DNA of 64,000 nt from Caulobacter sp. S45 (GCF_009765965.1 NZ_LMUL01000001.1:169558-233557); one strand, 5' to 3'. Counted from the first letter of the stretch, positions 45,601 through 54,354 are shown. Numbers and translations: made by a program. Notes: generated by a model from the letters alone, not told the origin.

Positions 45601-46001
45601 GCGCTGCCGCTCGCGCGCAGACCGAAGAACCGGGGCCCGTTCCACCGAGCGCCGGTGATCTCGCGGGCGACCGAGGAAAGGCTTTCGAACAGCCGGCCCT
45701 GATAGAGCACTCCACCCTCGACCACCTCGGCCCGGTGGCGCACCCCCTTCCACTCCCGGATTAGCACCGCGCCGGCCGGCGGACCTGGGGCGACTGTCGC
45801 GCGCGTACGCAGGGCCTCGGCCAACCGCGGATCGACGCCGCCGGCGTCCTGCACCTGCAGCTGCCAAGCCAGCATGCAGCGCAGCAGGCCTGGCGAGCGC
45901 AGGGGCGGGGGATCACCGTAGCGTTCCGCCCAGAAGGCCCGGAGCGCCCGGAGGTCCATGACCTCGAGGCGCTCCACAAGCTCAACCGTCTTCGCGCTCA
46001 C
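45597..46001 (-). CDS. DUF2924-domain protein
   Basis: A 134-residue protein with the DUF2924 pattern (LRAFWAERYGDPPPLRSPGLLRCMLAWQLQ split over residues 20-49; LIREWKGVRHRAEVVEGGVLYQG in part; SLSSVAREITGARWNGPRFFGLR). It is nearly always encoded just upstream of a large serine recombinase and may assist it in binding DNA. It overlaps both neighbours by 4 bp. Confidence 0.88.
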   Translation of the reverse strand: MSAKTVELVERLEVMDLRALRAFWAERYGDPPPLRSPGLLRCMLAWQLQVQDAGGVDPRLAEALRTRATVAPGPPAGAVLIREWKGVRHRAEVVEGGVLYQGRLFESLSSVAREITGARWNGPRFFGLRASGSA

Positions 46002-46342
46002 TGCGGCGTCTCAGCCTTGGGGCCGCGCTTACGCTTCGGCTTGGGCGGCTCGATCCGATAGAGCCGCGTCCCGGCTGGCTTCTCTGAGATGATGACGAAC
46101 CTTTTGGCCTTCAGCGCACCGGCGATGGCGCCGCGGATGGAGTGAAGCTGCCAGCCGGTGGCGTCGGAGAGGTCGTAGATGCTGGCGCCTCCGGGCCGTT
46201 GCATCAGCTCCACCAGAATGGCGAGCTTGCCGGTCAGCTTAACCGGCTGGGTCGGCGCGACCGCGGCGGCCGTCGCCGTCGCAGGGGCAGGAGGAGGGGG
46301 CGCTGCGCCTTCAGCTGTTGGGCGCGTTTGGGAGGAGGTCAT
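45998..46342 (-). CDS. DUF3489-domain protein, winged-helix-like
   Basis: A 114-residue protein. After an Ala/Pro-rich N-terminus (residues 1-35) it has the DUF3489 domain: KLAILVELMQRPGGASIYDLSDATGWQLHSIRGAIAGALK in pieces, which looks like a winged helix. The C-terminus is basic (PPKPKRKRGPKAE). ATG at 46342 with AAGGAA upstream, which lies inside an RNA stem (see the leader at 46343-46495). First gene of the operon DUF3489-DUF2924-recombinase. Confidence 0.88.
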   Translation of the reverse strand: MTSSQTRPTAEGAAPPPPAPATATAAAVAPTQPVKLTGKLAILVELMQRPGGASIYDLSDATGWQLHSIRGAIAGALKAKRFVIISEKPAGTRLYRIEPPKPKRKRGPKAETPQ

Positions 46343-46495
46343 GGTCGGTTCCTTCAGGTCGGCCCGTCCGGATGGGCGGTGCACGACCTCAAGGCCCCCG
46401 TAGGCGTCCCTCGGCGGCGGCGGCGGCCCAAGGCCGCGCGCAGGTCCGACAGGCGCTCCGCTCAGCGCCGTTGTCCAGCGCAAAGGTGCTGCAGA
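46343..46495 (-). promoter_or_regulatory. Leader copy A: Shine-Dalgarno-sequestering RNA element
   Basis: On the minus strand CCTTGAGGTC (46394-46385) pairs with GACCTGAAGG (46360-46351), 9 of 10 bases, and the second arm contains the Shine-Dalgarno of the DUF3489 gene. The 24-nt loop starts GTGCACCGCCCA and holds an inner GCCC/GGGC hairpin. Homology to copy B at 47098-47250 continues upstream through GAGCGCCTGTCGG (46458-46446) and a CGCTGGAC box near 46473-46480. This is a likely translational control element. Confidence 0.65.
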
Positions 46496-46521
46496 TCGCC
46501 CTTGGGCGGGACGACAAATAA

Positions 46522-46549
46522 GCCCCACGCCGCGGCTGCGACGTGGGGC
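46522..46549 (-). terminator. Terminator after lipoprotein gene
   Basis: GCCCCACG and CGTGGGGC form a perfect 8-bp stem with a 12-nt loop, 57 bp beyond the lipoprotein stop on the minus strand. CTTATTTG follows it on that strand. It separates the lipoprotein gene from the recombinase operon. Confidence 0.65.
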
Positions 46550-46605
46550 CGAAGTCTGGCGATCAGGACAGGCTGGGCCGGCGATCGCCGCCGATCACCG
46601 CGATC

Positions 46606-47097
46606 TTACCGCCTGTCTGGATGGGCGTAATCGGTCGTGCCGGTGTGGGTCGCCGGATGCGCCGCGTCGACGCAAGAGTCGTTCCAGTAGATCATCTCAA
46701 ATATGGAGGTGGGCTGCGAACCATTGACCGTGCCGATCGTCGCCTGCTTGTTGTCGTCGGTCTCCAGGGTGACGATGAAGGTGTCGAAGGTCCCGAACTG
46801 GGAGTTGTCGGACTGGTTGGCGACGAACCTCACACCGCCGTTATAGGCGCCAAAGCCGTTCTTGCCATCGACGACGCCGCAGGTCGCCAGCATCTGAGTA
46901 CCGGATTTATCCCGGGGGTGGCGGACGACGAACTCATTGGAAAATCGTGCTGAGGGCGGATCTTTCAGCCTCGCGCTGACCGCGTGCTCCGCTGAGATCT
47001 GCGCGCGGGTGTCAGGGGAACAGCCGCTCAGAGCGGCGATCGCAAGCGTCCCCAGAAGGCAGGCGGGAAGGCGCGGTCGGCGGCCGATGGTGATCAT
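46606..47097 (-). CDS. Putative lipoprotein
   Basis: A 163-residue protein. ATG at 47097 starts a lipoprotein signal peptide with the lipobox LSGC at about residues 27-30. The mature part has HAVSARLKDPPSARFSNEF, then CGVVDGKNGFGAY NGGVRFVANQ-type sequence, similar in style to exported proteins of islands and phages that carry a 'DPxSAxF...G.VN..N.FG.Y.G..RF' pattern. Function is unknown. It is a single-gene unit with its own leader (copy B) and terminator. Confidence 0.78.
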   Translation of the reverse strand: MITIGRRPRLPACLLGTLAIAALSGCSPDTRAQISAEHAVSARLKDPPSARFSNEFVVRHPRDKSGTQMLATCGVVDGKNGFGAYNGGVRFVANQSDNSQFGTFDTFIVTLETDDNKQATIGTVNGSQPTSIFEMIYWNDSCVDAAHPATHTGTTDYAHPDRR

Positions 47098-47250
47098 GAT
47101 GTCCCTCAGGTCTGTCGCCCGGTCTGGGCGGTGCACGACCTGAAGGCCGCTGGCCGAAGGGGCCTGCGGCGGCGGGGAGCGCCCGAGCGCCTCCGCAGAC
47201 CGACAGGTGCTCGACGTGTTTAGGAAGTCCAGCGGATTTGCGCTGCACTG
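47098..47250 (-). promoter_or_regulatory. Leader copy B: Shine-Dalgarno-sequestering RNA element
   Basis: On the minus strand CCTTCAGGTC (47146-47137) pairs fully with GACCTGAGGG (47112-47103, one G-U), which contains the lipoprotein gene's Shine-Dalgarno. The loop is again 24 nt; its first 12 bases (GTGCACCGCCCA) are identical to copy A, and an inner CGCCC/GGGCG hairpin follows. Upstream, GAGCACCTGTCGG (47212-47200) and CGCTGGAC (near 47227-47234) are shared with copy A. The downstream genes are unrelated. Confidence 0.65.
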
Positions 47251-47293
47251 GCCCTCTAGCCGCAGTCCATCGGCTTCGATACTCTCCCGCCTG

Positions 47294-47484
47294 GGTTGGT
47301 CCACAGACCAACCTGGGGCGTAGGAACCCCTCGATTAGGCGGCTCGTGTGCAGCCGTCACCAGCACTCCTCGACCATGCGGTCGGGGAGGCGTCAGAGTA
47401 TGTCCAGGGCGCAAGCCTAAAGTCTGGCGCGGCTCTCCTAATCGAGGCTTCCTAACTCCCCGATCACCAGGGGGAGTCGGGATC
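47294..47484 (+). ncRNA. Candidate structured 5' leader of zinc-ribbon gene
   Basis: A chain of helices is visible on the plus strand. GGTTGGTC-CACA-GACCAACC lies at 47294-47313. A long closing stem joins TAGGAA.CCTCGATTAGG (from 47321) to CCTAATCGAGG.TTCCTA (47437-47454), 17 of 18 pairs. Inside it are GGCT/AGCC (47341-47355), CTCCTCGACC-ATGC-GGTCGGGGAG (47366-47389) and GGGC-GCAA-GCCT (47407-47418, GNRA loop). Finally ACTCCCC/GGGGAGT (47455-47461 and 47471-47477) covers the Shine-Dalgarno of the gene at 47485. It resembles a riboswitch or other cis-acting RNA. Confidence 0.55.
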
Positions 47485-47757
47485 GTGGAAAGTATCGACG
47501 TATTTGTGGTTCTGCTCGCCATTTGCGGCTTGGGCGGGCTGCTGCCCGCGTCGATAGCCTCTAAGAAAGGGCACAGCTTCGGGCCATGGTGGATATACGG
47601 CTCAGTCCTGTTTTTGATCGCGTTGATCCACGCCTTGGTCCTCGGGCAAGCCCGACGTTGTCCCCACTGCGCTGAGGGAATCCGCCAAGAGGCGAAGGTC
47701 TGCCCTCACTGCCAGCGCGACTTGCCGGCCATGCAGCCCTCTCTCGTCGCGAGCTGA
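47485..47757 (+). CDS. Small membrane protein with C-terminal zinc ribbon
   Basis: A 90-residue protein. GTG at 47485 follows GGGGGAG at a good distance. Two hydrophobic segments (residues ~6-25 and ~36-57) are followed by a cytoplasmic zinc ribbon with paired cysteines: RRCPHCAEGI and KVCPHCQRDLP. Similar small proteins are frequent in bacterial islands; function is unknown. The longer in-frame ORF that begins at 47296 runs through the structured leader and is not believed. Followed 8 bp later by the GIY-YIG gene. Confidence 0.75.
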   Translation: MESIDVFVVLLAICGLGGLLPASIASKKGHSFGPWWIYGSVLFLIALIHALVLGQARRCPHCAEGIRQEAKVCPHCQRDLPAMQPSLVAS

Positions 47758-47765
47758 GCCCGACC

Positions 47766-48410
47766 ATGCCCGAGGTTCAAAAGGCCGGCGGATATGCCGA
47801 TCCCGGCCTGGTCTACATCCTGACCAACGCCGCCATGCCGAACTATGTGAAGATCGGCCTGACCCGCAAGGACGACGTCAGCGAGCGGCTGAAGCAGCTC
47901 GACACCACCGGCGTGCCCATGCCATTCGAGTGCGCCTACGCCGCGCGGGTCCCGGACTGCGCCAGACTTGAGAACGTGCTGCACCGGGTGTTCGGCGACA
48001 AGCGCGCCCGCAGCAATCGGGAGTTCTTCACCGCCGACCCCGAGCTGGCTCGGCTGATCATCGACCTGGTCAAGATCGAAGAGCGCTCGCTCAGCGACGC
48101 CGAGCAGGGCATCAGCTCCGAGGAGCGCGAGACCATTGAGGCGGAGAAGGAGCGCAAGGCCGCGCCGCTGACGTTCGACAAGCTCGGGCTGCCGCCGGGC
48201 ACGGTGTTGCGGTTCATCAAGGACCCGAACGTCACCTGCGAGGTGGCGGGGCCGAAGAAGGTGCGTTTCCGGGGCGAAGAGGTCAGCCTCTCCCGCGCCG
48301 CTCTGACGGTGCTGCACGAGATGGGGTTCAACTGGCCCACCGTCTCCGGCTGGACCGCCTGGACCTACGACGGCGTCAAGCTCTCCGCGATCAAGCCGGT
48401 TGAGGGGTGA
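47766..48410 (+). CDS. GIY-YIG nuclease-family protein with C-terminal RAMA-like domain
   Basis: A 214-residue protein. Residues 14-90 match the T5orf172/GIY-YIG group: LVYILTN (GIY-like) then YVKIGLT (YIG-like), RLENVLHRVFGDKRARSNREFF with the usual glutamate. Residues ~130-205 form a small domain (GLPPGTVLRFIKDPNVTCEV, then VRFRGEEVSLSRAALTVL and VSGWTAWTYDG) that resembles the RAMA domain found with restriction and modification proteins. A DNA-processing or defence role is likely. Same strand as, and close to, the zinc-ribbon and secreted-protein genes. Confidence 0.85.
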   Translation: MPEVQKAGGYADPGLVYILTNAAMPNYVKIGLTRKDDVSERLKQLDTTGVPMPFECAYAARVPDCARLENVLHRVFGDKRARSNREFFTADPELARLIIDLVKIEERSLSDAEQGISSEERETIEAEKERKAAPLTFDKLGLPPGTVLRFIKDPNVTCEVAGPKKVRFRGEEVSLSRAALTVLHEMGFNWPTVSGWTAWTYDGVKLSAIKPVEG

Positions 48411-48412
48411 GG

Positions 48413-49540
48413 ATGCCGATCTCAGCAGCCAGGCCTCGCCTGCTTGCGGCGTCGTTCGTCGCGCTCGCCACGCTGACCGCATCCGTCAGCTTCGCCGCCA
48501 CCTCAAAGGTGACTGTGGAGGACGACCGGTTCAGCGCCAACGCGACCTTGATGGGGCCGCCCATCTCCATCAAGCCGCCTGGCGAAACGTACCGGACGTG
48601 GCGCATCCGTAGCTTCGTGGGCAAGAAGGCTGGGCGCGTCACCCACCAGCTCTATGTGCAGATCAGCTATGTCGACTCCGGTTGGCGTCTATATGAGATC
48701 GCTGCCGACGATGCCGCATCGCCACTCGAAGTGACCAAGATCGCGAGCAGTGTCGAGGAGTGTAGCCGTGGGACCTGCACCTATATCGAGACGGTCGGGG
48801 TCGATCTCGACGACGGCGTGCTTAAGAGCCGTATCGGTAAGACCTATGATCTAAAGCTCAGCGCCAAAAGCGGCGACAGTGTTATCTTGTCGGTCTCGCC
48901 GGATCAGATCAGCAAGCAGATGGATGCGATCGAGGCCGAGAAGGCGGTGCTGGCTGGTCTGCCGCCGCCGGCGCCGAAGGAAGAGCCCGTCGTCCCACTC
49001 GCGCCTCAAGGACCGGGCGCTACCGCCGCGATTGCTCAGCCAAGCGACGCTGTGCTCGCAGTCGCGCGCAAGGTGCTGGTCAGCCAGGGCTATACCTTGG
49101 CCGCCGTCGCCGATCCGAACATCGTCGCAACCTTGCCGCTGGCCCACAAGCTGACCACGCGCCAAGCCGACTGCGGCAAGAAATTCGGCATCCCCTACCT
49201 GTGGGATGGCCGGGCCAAGACCCAGGTCACGTTCACGGTGACCGCCGCCGACGGAAAGCTGACCGTGCGCGCCGGGATGGACGGAATCTTCAAGGTCGCC
49301 GTCGGCGTTGACGACCTGCCACTGACATGCACGCCGACCGGCGCGCTGGAGGCTGAGAACTGGCGGCGATCCAGGCGGCGCTGCCGCGGCCTTGACCGGT
49401 GTTTGGCTTTTCTCAGACTCTCAGCGAGTCCGCTTTCTGGAAGTGCCCTTTTCCGAAGCCACTCATCGCAGCTCCGCCCTCAGGAGCGGCCCTTCGCCGG
49501 CCGGTTGGCCTCTGAAAGGCACCATGGGGCTGCCTCATAG
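48413..49540 (+). CDS. Exported protein of unknown function with probable C-terminal frameshift
   Basis: A 375-residue frame starting with a signal peptide (MPISAARPRLLAASFVALATLTASVSFA). The first ~315 residues look coherent. After EAE (codon at 49355) the frame turns arginine- and serine-rich and runs 61 more codons. In the next frame the sequence continues LAAIQAALPRP and stops at 49393-49395. A single lost base in the AA run at 49358-49359 would explain this, giving an original protein of about 327 residues. Function unknown; it follows the GIY-YIG gene by 2 bp. Confidence 0.7.
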   Translation: MPISAARPRLLAASFVALATLTASVSFAATSKVTVEDDRFSANATLMGPPISIKPPGETYRTWRIRSFVGKKAGRVTHQLYVQISYVDSGWRLYEIAADDAASPLEVTKIASSVEECSRGTCTYIETVGVDLDDGVLKSRIGKTYDLKLSAKSGDSVILSVSPDQISKQMDAIEAEKAVLAGLPPPAPKEEPVVPLAPQGPGATAAIAQPSDAVLAVARKVLVSQGYTLAAVADPNIVATLPLAHKLTTRQADCGKKFGIPYLWDGRAKTQVTFTVTAADGKLTVRAGMDGIFKVAVGVDDLPLTCTPTGALEAENWRRSRRRCRGLDRCLAFLRLSASPLSGSALFRSHSSQLRPQERPFAGRLASERHHGAAS

Positions 49541-49716
49541 ACGAGCTTGCCGGGAAGGTCGCCTTCCCCCCTCCCGAACGCCTTACGCAACCTCGGACTG
49601 CCCCGCAAGGTCGCCCAGGGGCGAGGACCGCGTTTGCCTGCTCCAGAGCGTGGTGATTCGCGAAGTTCAACTTTGGATGGTTAACGGTTAAGGTCGCAAG
49701 GGGCGAATGATTCTTG

Positions 49717-49741
49717 CGATCGCCCGGGGGGGTGGCGATCG
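49717..49741 (+). promoter_or_regulatory. Hairpin directly before the ABC-3C operon
   Basis: CGATCGCC and GGCGATCG form a perfect 8-bp stem with the loop CGGGGGGGT, ending at the base before the start codon at 49742. The G run in the loop is the only purine-rich stretch available as a Shine-Dalgarno. It may affect translation of the nuclease component. Confidence 0.5.
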
Positions 49742-50908
49742 ATGAGTCTTCTCGACCTTGAGAAGCCCTTGAAGGCGACGGCGGCCGGGCAGTATCTTGG
49801 GTATTCGCTCCAACAACTTCGTCTGTGCCATCATCTCCTGAAAGTCCCGGACGGCGATACTGTGTCGCTGGAATACGTCGACGACGTCGCGGTCCATCGA
49901 TCAAATGGGACCCTGCTTTTAGAACAATCCAAGAGCGCCTTGACGGGCAATCCCGCGGCGGACCGTGCCGAAGATCTCTGGAAAACCTTCGCCAACTGGG
50001 CGGACCTTTGTGTCGCAGGGACTGTGGACCCCAAGACCACTGACTTCCGGCTCTATGTGACGCCTGTTAAAATAGGGGCGTTGGCCGGTGAGTTACACGC
50101 TGCGATGGGCGCAGACGCGATTGCAGCCGCCCTCATCAAGATCAAGAAACTCGTCGATCCGAGGAAGCCTGACGTGGGCTGCGCGCCGCAGGTGAGCCGC
50201 TTCCTTAACGCGGGCGATGAGGTCTGTAGCTTCATCATCCAGCGCTTCCAACTCGCGACCGAGGCCGATCCGGTAGAGAGCGTCCGTGAGTTTGTGCGGG
50301 TCGGCGTTCCTTCCGAAGCGCAAGACGACCTGACCGCCGCCGTAGTGGGCATGGCGCGGGACCGGATCGACAAGCTCATCCGGGACAGGCAGACGCCGGT
50401 GATGTCGGCAACTAATTTCCGGCGTCAGTTTCAAACATTTGCGCGACGCTCCAACCTTGCGAACCTGCTTACCTCTAAAGCGCCAGAACCGACCGACAGC
50501 GCCATCAAAGAGGTCGTCAGCACGGGGCCGACGTTCGTGCGTCAGCTCCAGGTCATCAAAGCCAGCGATGATATGCTGGTCACCGCCGTCAGCGACTATC
50601 TGCGGACGACCACGGACAAGGTGCTCTGGGCCGACGAGGGAACAATTGTCGAGGAGTCGCTGGATGACCTCGATGCTCAACTGGTCCGTCAGCACAGGAT
50701 CATCAGGGACGAGATTGAGGATACACTCGCGAGCAATGACGAGCCCGCCCGCGGCCGGGCCATCTACCGGCGCTGTGCGGCGACCACGCTGCCGCTGGAC
50801 GGCCAAACTTTGCCCAACCATTTCGTGGCCGGCGCCTACAATTGCCTGGCCGACGGACGTCGGCTCGGCTGGCACCCGTCCTATCAGACCCTTTTTCCGG
50901 AAGAATAG
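49742..50908 (+). CDS. ABC-three-component system nuclease (Cap4/DUF4297-like) component
   Basis: A 388-residue protein. Residues 1-100 look like the DUF4297/Cap4-type restriction-endonuclease fold: E44-Y-V-D47-D, then L-L-L-E61-Q-S-K64, then [11 protein letters not shown] at ~79. This is the E...D...(E/Q)xK arrangement of PD-(D/E)xK nucleases. The C-terminal half matches the effector C-terminal domain of ABC-3C systems ([46 protein letters not shown] in pieces). It begins a three-gene operon with the middle component and DUF3732 ATPase, so a DNA-cutting effector is expected. Confidence 0.8.
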   Translation: MSLLDLEKPLKATAAGQYLGYSLQQLRLCHHLLKVPDGDTVSLEYVDDVAVHRSNGTLLLEQSKSALTGNPAADRAEDLWKTFANWADLCVAGTVDPKTTDFRLYVTPVKIGALAGELHAAMGADAIAAALIKIKKLVDPRKPDVGCAPQVSRFLNAGDEVCSFIIQRFQLATEADPVESVREFVRVGVPSEAQDDLTAAVVGMARDRIDKLIRDRQTPVMSATNFRRQFQTFARRSNLANLLTSKAPEPTDSAIKEVVSTGPTFVRQLQVIKASDDMLVTAVSDYLRTTTDKVLWADEGTIVEESLDDLDAQLVRQHRIIRDEIEDTLASNDEPARGRAIYRRCAATTLPLDGQTLPNHFVAGAYNCLADGRRLGWHPSYQTLFPEE

Positions 50909-50914
50909 AGCGGC

Positions 50915-51403
50915 ATGGCTGAGTCTGAGATGTCGCCCGTCGCCCTCGTTCAGAACCCCGCGTTCGGCTCCCTCCTGTTGTGGAGCTTTGGCCGCGGCTA
51001 TCAGGCCGAATGCGTGGGCGACCTACCTGTGCTCACCTCCCTCTTCCTGACGTTGCCATTGGTGCTCCACGGCCCGACCATGCGGCTCATCAAGCAAACC
51101 AATCAAAGCTCCGGCCTCGCAAAGTTTGTTTCCAAGCTTGGCGACGAGCGTGAGCGTTTGTTTGCAATCCATGACCGCGCCGTTGCCATGCGCCCTCTGA
51201 CGCTGGAATCTCTTGCTGCAGGCGTTTCAGCGAAGCTTTTAAAGATCGACTATGACACCGCTTTGGTCCGCTCCAACGAGGCGAAACCGCCAGCGGGGCC
51301 TGAACGCTTGAAATACCATGTCGCGAGCGCTGAGAAGATTGGGCGCTGGTTCGCTCGGCTACCGCCAAATCAAGTCTTCTCGCTCCTGCAGATCGAACCC
51401 TGA
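50915..51403 (+). CDS. ABC-three-component system middle component
   Basis: A 162-residue protein without a known enzymatic motif. [31 protein letters not shown] and [21 protein letters not shown] are typical of the short 'middle component' proteins of ABC-3C systems, which link the effector to the ATPase. It starts 6 bp after the nuclease gene and its stop shares one base with the ATPase start. Confidence 0.82.
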   Translation: MAESEMSPVALVQNPAFGSLLLWSFGRGYQAECVGDLPVLTSLFLTLPLVLHGPTMRLIKQTNQSSGLAKFVSKLGDERERLFAIHDRAVAMRPLTLESLAAGVSAKLLKIDYDTALVRSNEAKPPAGPERLKYHVASAEKIGRWFARLPPNQVFSLLQIEP

Positions 51404-53385
51404 TGCACTTCCAAATCCTCAAGCTGATCCTCTGGTCCAAAGCTGGTCATTCGCCGCGTGTGGTTGAGTTCGAACCCGGGATGGTCAACGTCATCAGCGG
51501 CGCCTCCAAGACTGGCAAATCGGCGGTCATTCCGATCATCGATTATTGCCTCGCCTCGGGAAAATGCAGCATCCCGGTCGGGACGATTCGAGACGCTTGT
51601 TCCTGGTTCGGCGTCGTCATTGAGACCATGGAAGGCCAGAAGCTGCTCGCGCGGCGGGAACCCGGCGACGCGCGCCAAACCGGCGACATGCTCCTTTTGG
51701 AGGGAAACACGGTCGAGATTCCCGAAGAGGCGCCCACCAAGAACACGACGGCTGACAGCGTAAAGCGGATGTTGGATAAGTTGGCGGGCCTCTCCCAACT
51801 GGGGTTGAACCCCGAAGCGGAGATCGCCCGCGTCAGTTTTCGTGATCTGACGGCGTTCACTTTCCAGCCGCAATACATCGTCGCAAACCCGATGGTGTTG
51901 TACTTCAACGCTGATACAACTGAGCACCGCGAGAAGCTGAAGGCGATCTTTCCCTACGTTCTGGGAGCCCTGACGCCCGAAATGTTGGCGGCTCGGTGGG
52001 AGATCGAGCGGCTCTCGCGTGATCTCCGCCGGAAAGAAGCCGCCCTGCAGGCGGCTAAAACCGCGGTTCGCGCCTGGCAGACCGAAACCCAAGCCTGGAT
52101 TCGCAACGCCATTGAGTTTGGGCTTCTGTCTGTCGACACCCAGATTCCAACCGCGTGGAATGAGGTGGTCGACCTGCTCCGTCGCGCCGCCAACGCCAAT
52201 ACCCGCGCCTCGTTCGCAACCCTGGGCACGATAGAGCCGACAATGCAGCAATTGCACGCTCTACGCCAAGCCGAGAGCGATGCAGCGGCGAACCTGGCCG
52301 ACCAGCGGCAGCGGTTGAACGAAATCCAGCGGTTGCTGAGCACAAGCGAGACCTATGGCTCGGCAATCCGGATACAACGAGATCGCCTGAACATAGCCTC
52401 CTGGATGCGCGCACGGGCGGACGACGCGGGTGATCCGCTAGTGGCGCTCGGCGAAGGGGGCCGCGACAAGCTGGACGCGCTGACCGAGGCGCTCGCCGGA
52501 ATAGATGTTCAGCTTCGAACGCAGCCCAGGATGTCGGATTCATTCGACAAGGAGCGGCTGAGGTTGCGTGGTGAGGTCGAGGCGGCGACTGCCAAGTTAA
52601 CCGCTGTCCGGCAGGAGATCGCCTTGCTCGAACAGAGGTCAGAGCAAGTCCGAACTGCAACCTATCGGCAGGACCGTATCGAGCGGTTCATCGGCCGGCT
52701 GGAACAAGCGCTCATATCGTTCGACCGTTCCGAAGAAGGCTCCTCCGTGGCCGACGAGGTCGCCCAATTGAAGATCAGGATCGAAGAACTTAGGGGAATC
52801 TACTCCGAGGGCCAGGTCGGACGAAAGACAGCCAATGCGCGGCGTCAGATCGAAAACTTCGCCGCGACGATTATTCCAATGTTGGACGCCGAATGGCCGA
52901 ACGCCCCTATTGAGCTCGTCATCAACGACCTGACGATCAAGGTCATTCACACGGAGCGCGAAGACTATCTCTGGGAAATCGGCAGCGGCGCGAACTGGCT
53001 CGCCTACCATGTCGCCGTCACGCTCGCTCTGCAGCGCTTTTTCACGGGCGAGGTGAATCACCCGGTGCCCGGCATAGTGATCTACGACCAGCCCAGTCAG
53101 GTCTATTTTCCACGCGGGTTTGATGTTGTCGACCCGACGAGCCTCCTTGGCCGAACGCGTGACGAGGATATTGCTGCGGTTCGGAAGGTTTTCGAAGCGA
53201 TAGGACGAGAGATTGTGCGCGCCAAGGGTCAACTGCAGGCCATCGTCTTGGACCATGCGGGCGCGGATGTCTGGGGTGAACTCGAAGGCGTGACCCTTGT
53301 TCAGCAGTGGCGCGGTGCCCAGAAGCTCGTGCCGCCGGAATGGCTTGGGGAGGTAGGCCAAGCCGCGCCAGATGGCGATGAATAG
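51403..53385 (+). CDS. ABC-three-component system ATPase (DUF3732)
   Basis: A 660-residue SMC/RecN-like ABC ATPase of the DUF3732 group. Walker A is [13 protein letters not shown] (residues ~27-39). The coiled-coil middle spans ~200-480. The signature region is [17 protein letters not shown] (~530), and Walker B is [14 protein letters not shown] (~565). It ends normally with [15 protein letters not shown], so the IS6 element 33 bp downstream has not cut it. In ABC-3C systems the ATPase is thought to sense a threat and release the effector. Confidence 0.88.
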   Translation: MHFQILKLILWSKAGHSPRVVEFEPGMVNVISGASKTGKSAVIPIIDYCLASGKCSIPVGTIRDACSWFGVVIETMEGQKLLARREPGDARQTGDMLLLEGNTVEIPEEAPTKNTTADSVKRMLDKLAGLSQLGLNPEAEIARVSFRDLTAFTFQPQYIVANPMVLYFNADTTEHREKLKAIFPYVLGALTPEMLAARWEIERLSRDLRRKEAALQAAKTAVRAWQTETQAWIRNAIEFGLLSVDTQIPTAWNEVVDLLRRAANANTRASFATLGTIEPTMQQLHALRQAESDAAANLADQRQRLNEIQRLLSTSETYGSAIRIQRDRLNIASWMRARADDAGDPLVALGEGGRDKLDALTEALAGIDVQLRTQPRMSDSFDKERLRLRGEVEAATAKLTAVRQEIALLEQRSEQVRTATYRQDRIERFIGRLEQALISFDRSEEGSSVADEVAQLKIRIEELRGIYSEGQVGRKTANARRQIENFAATIIPMLDAEWPNAPIELVINDLTIKVIHTEREDYLWEIGSGANWLAYHVAVTLALQRFFTGEVNHPVPGIVIYDQPSQVYFPRGFDVVDPTSLLGRTRDEDIAAVRKVFEAIGREIVRAKGQLQAIVLDHAGADVWGELEGVTLVQQWRGAQKLVPPEWLGEVGQAAPDGDE

Positions 53386-53417
53386 GCTTGTCGAGGATTC
53401 AACGGGGCAGTGTCAGA

Positions 53418-54241
53418 GGGAGCTGACAACTTAACCGATTTGGGTCGGGGAGGGGGCTTGGACGACTTCAGCCTTACGCGGCTTGGCTGGCGATCGCCCA
53501 CTCGCGGTGAGCGGCCGCCCGTAGGGTGCGGTGACCGGCTCGGGAGATCAGATGAGGTTGGGTGTCGAAGCAGTTGTAGATGGCGGCGTGGGTGGCGAGG
53601 AAGCGCTGGGCTGAGCCTTGGCTTTTGAATTTGAGCATCTTCCGCTCTCGCCTGCGGATCGGCAGGTGCGAATTTTCCGCCCGGTTGTTCAGGCGCCGCC
53701 CCTCGGTTCGATGGCGGTCAACCAGGCCGAGATCCTTCAAGGCCGGGCGATACGAGGCGAGCTTGTCGGTCGTGATCGTTTCAGGGTGAACGCCCTGGCG
53801 CTTCAGCAACCGCCGCAGCAGCTTCAGGGCGGCGTGTTTGTCGCGACGCTTTTGTGCGAGCATGTCCAGAACAACGCCTTCGTCGTCGACGGCCCGCCAC
53901 AGCCACATGCGCTGGCCACCAATCTTCACCACCATCTCGTCGAGATGCCATCGGCCGGTAGGCGAGGGGCGTCGCCGGCGCAGGTTGGCCGCGATCAGCG
54001 GGCCGAATTTGTTGACCCAGCAGCGGATTGCCTCGCGGCTGACCGCGATTCCGCGCTGGGCGAGCAATTCCTCGACGTCGCGCAGGCTCAAGCTGAAGCG
54101 AAAATAGAGCCACACCGCATAGCGGATCACCTCGGCGGGGAACCGGTAGCGCTTGAACGACAGCGGTTGGACCATTTCCACCTCCAAAAGCCGGTTTCAG
54201 GCCCAGACTGGAGACGTTTTAACGTTAGACTGCCAGCTCCC
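53418..54241. mobile_element. IS6-family insertion sequence
   Basis: An 824-bp element bounded by imperfect terminal inverted repeats: GGGAGCTGACAACTTAAC at 53418-53435 and the complement of GTTAGACTGCCAGCTCCC at 54224-54241 (14 of 18 match). One DDE transposase fills it. The 8 bases on the two sides (GTGTCAGA and ACGTTACC) are not direct repeats, so the copy may have rearranged its flank after insertion. It separates the ABC-3C operon from the TIGR04255 operon. Confidence 0.8.
53474..54187 (-). CDS. IS6-family DDE transposase
   Basis: A 237-residue transposase of the IS6/IS26 family. An N-terminal helix-turn-helix ([22 protein letters not shown]) precedes the catalytic domain. Catalytic residues are in [12 protein letters not shown] (D), [10 protein letters not shown] (D) and [17 protein letters not shown] (E). 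Full length and intact, so the element may be active. Confidence 0.93.
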   Translation of the reverse strand: MEVEMVQPLSFKRYRFPAEVIRYAVWLYFRFSLSLRDVEELLAQRGIAVSREAIRCWVNKFGPLIAANLRRRRPSPTGRWHLDEMVVKIGGQRMWLWRAVDDEGVVLDMLAQKRRDKHAALKLLRRLLKRQGVHPETITTDKLASYRPALKDLGLVDRHRTEGRRLNNRAENSHLPIRRRERKMLKFKSQGSAQRFLATHAAIYNCFDTQPHLISRAGHRTLRAAAHREWAIASQAA

Positions 54242-54354
54242 ACGTTACCTCGCATAAGTGCACATGCCACCGTCTGCACGCAGCTTAACAGTTAGGCTCA
54301 ACTCACTATTCTCGAGCAAACCTTTATGAAAAGGGTTAAACAAAGAGATAACGA

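Noticed and set aside
47321..47454. Retron-like non-coding RNA flanked by inverted repeats
   Set aside because: The shape is similar to an msr-msd with a1/a2 ends, but no reverse transcriptase gene is present nearby.
47296..47484. N-terminal extension of the zinc-ribbon membrane protein
   Set aside because: The frame is open but runs through the multi-helix leader, and the GTG at 47485 has a proper Shine-Dalgarno and starts directly at the membrane segment.
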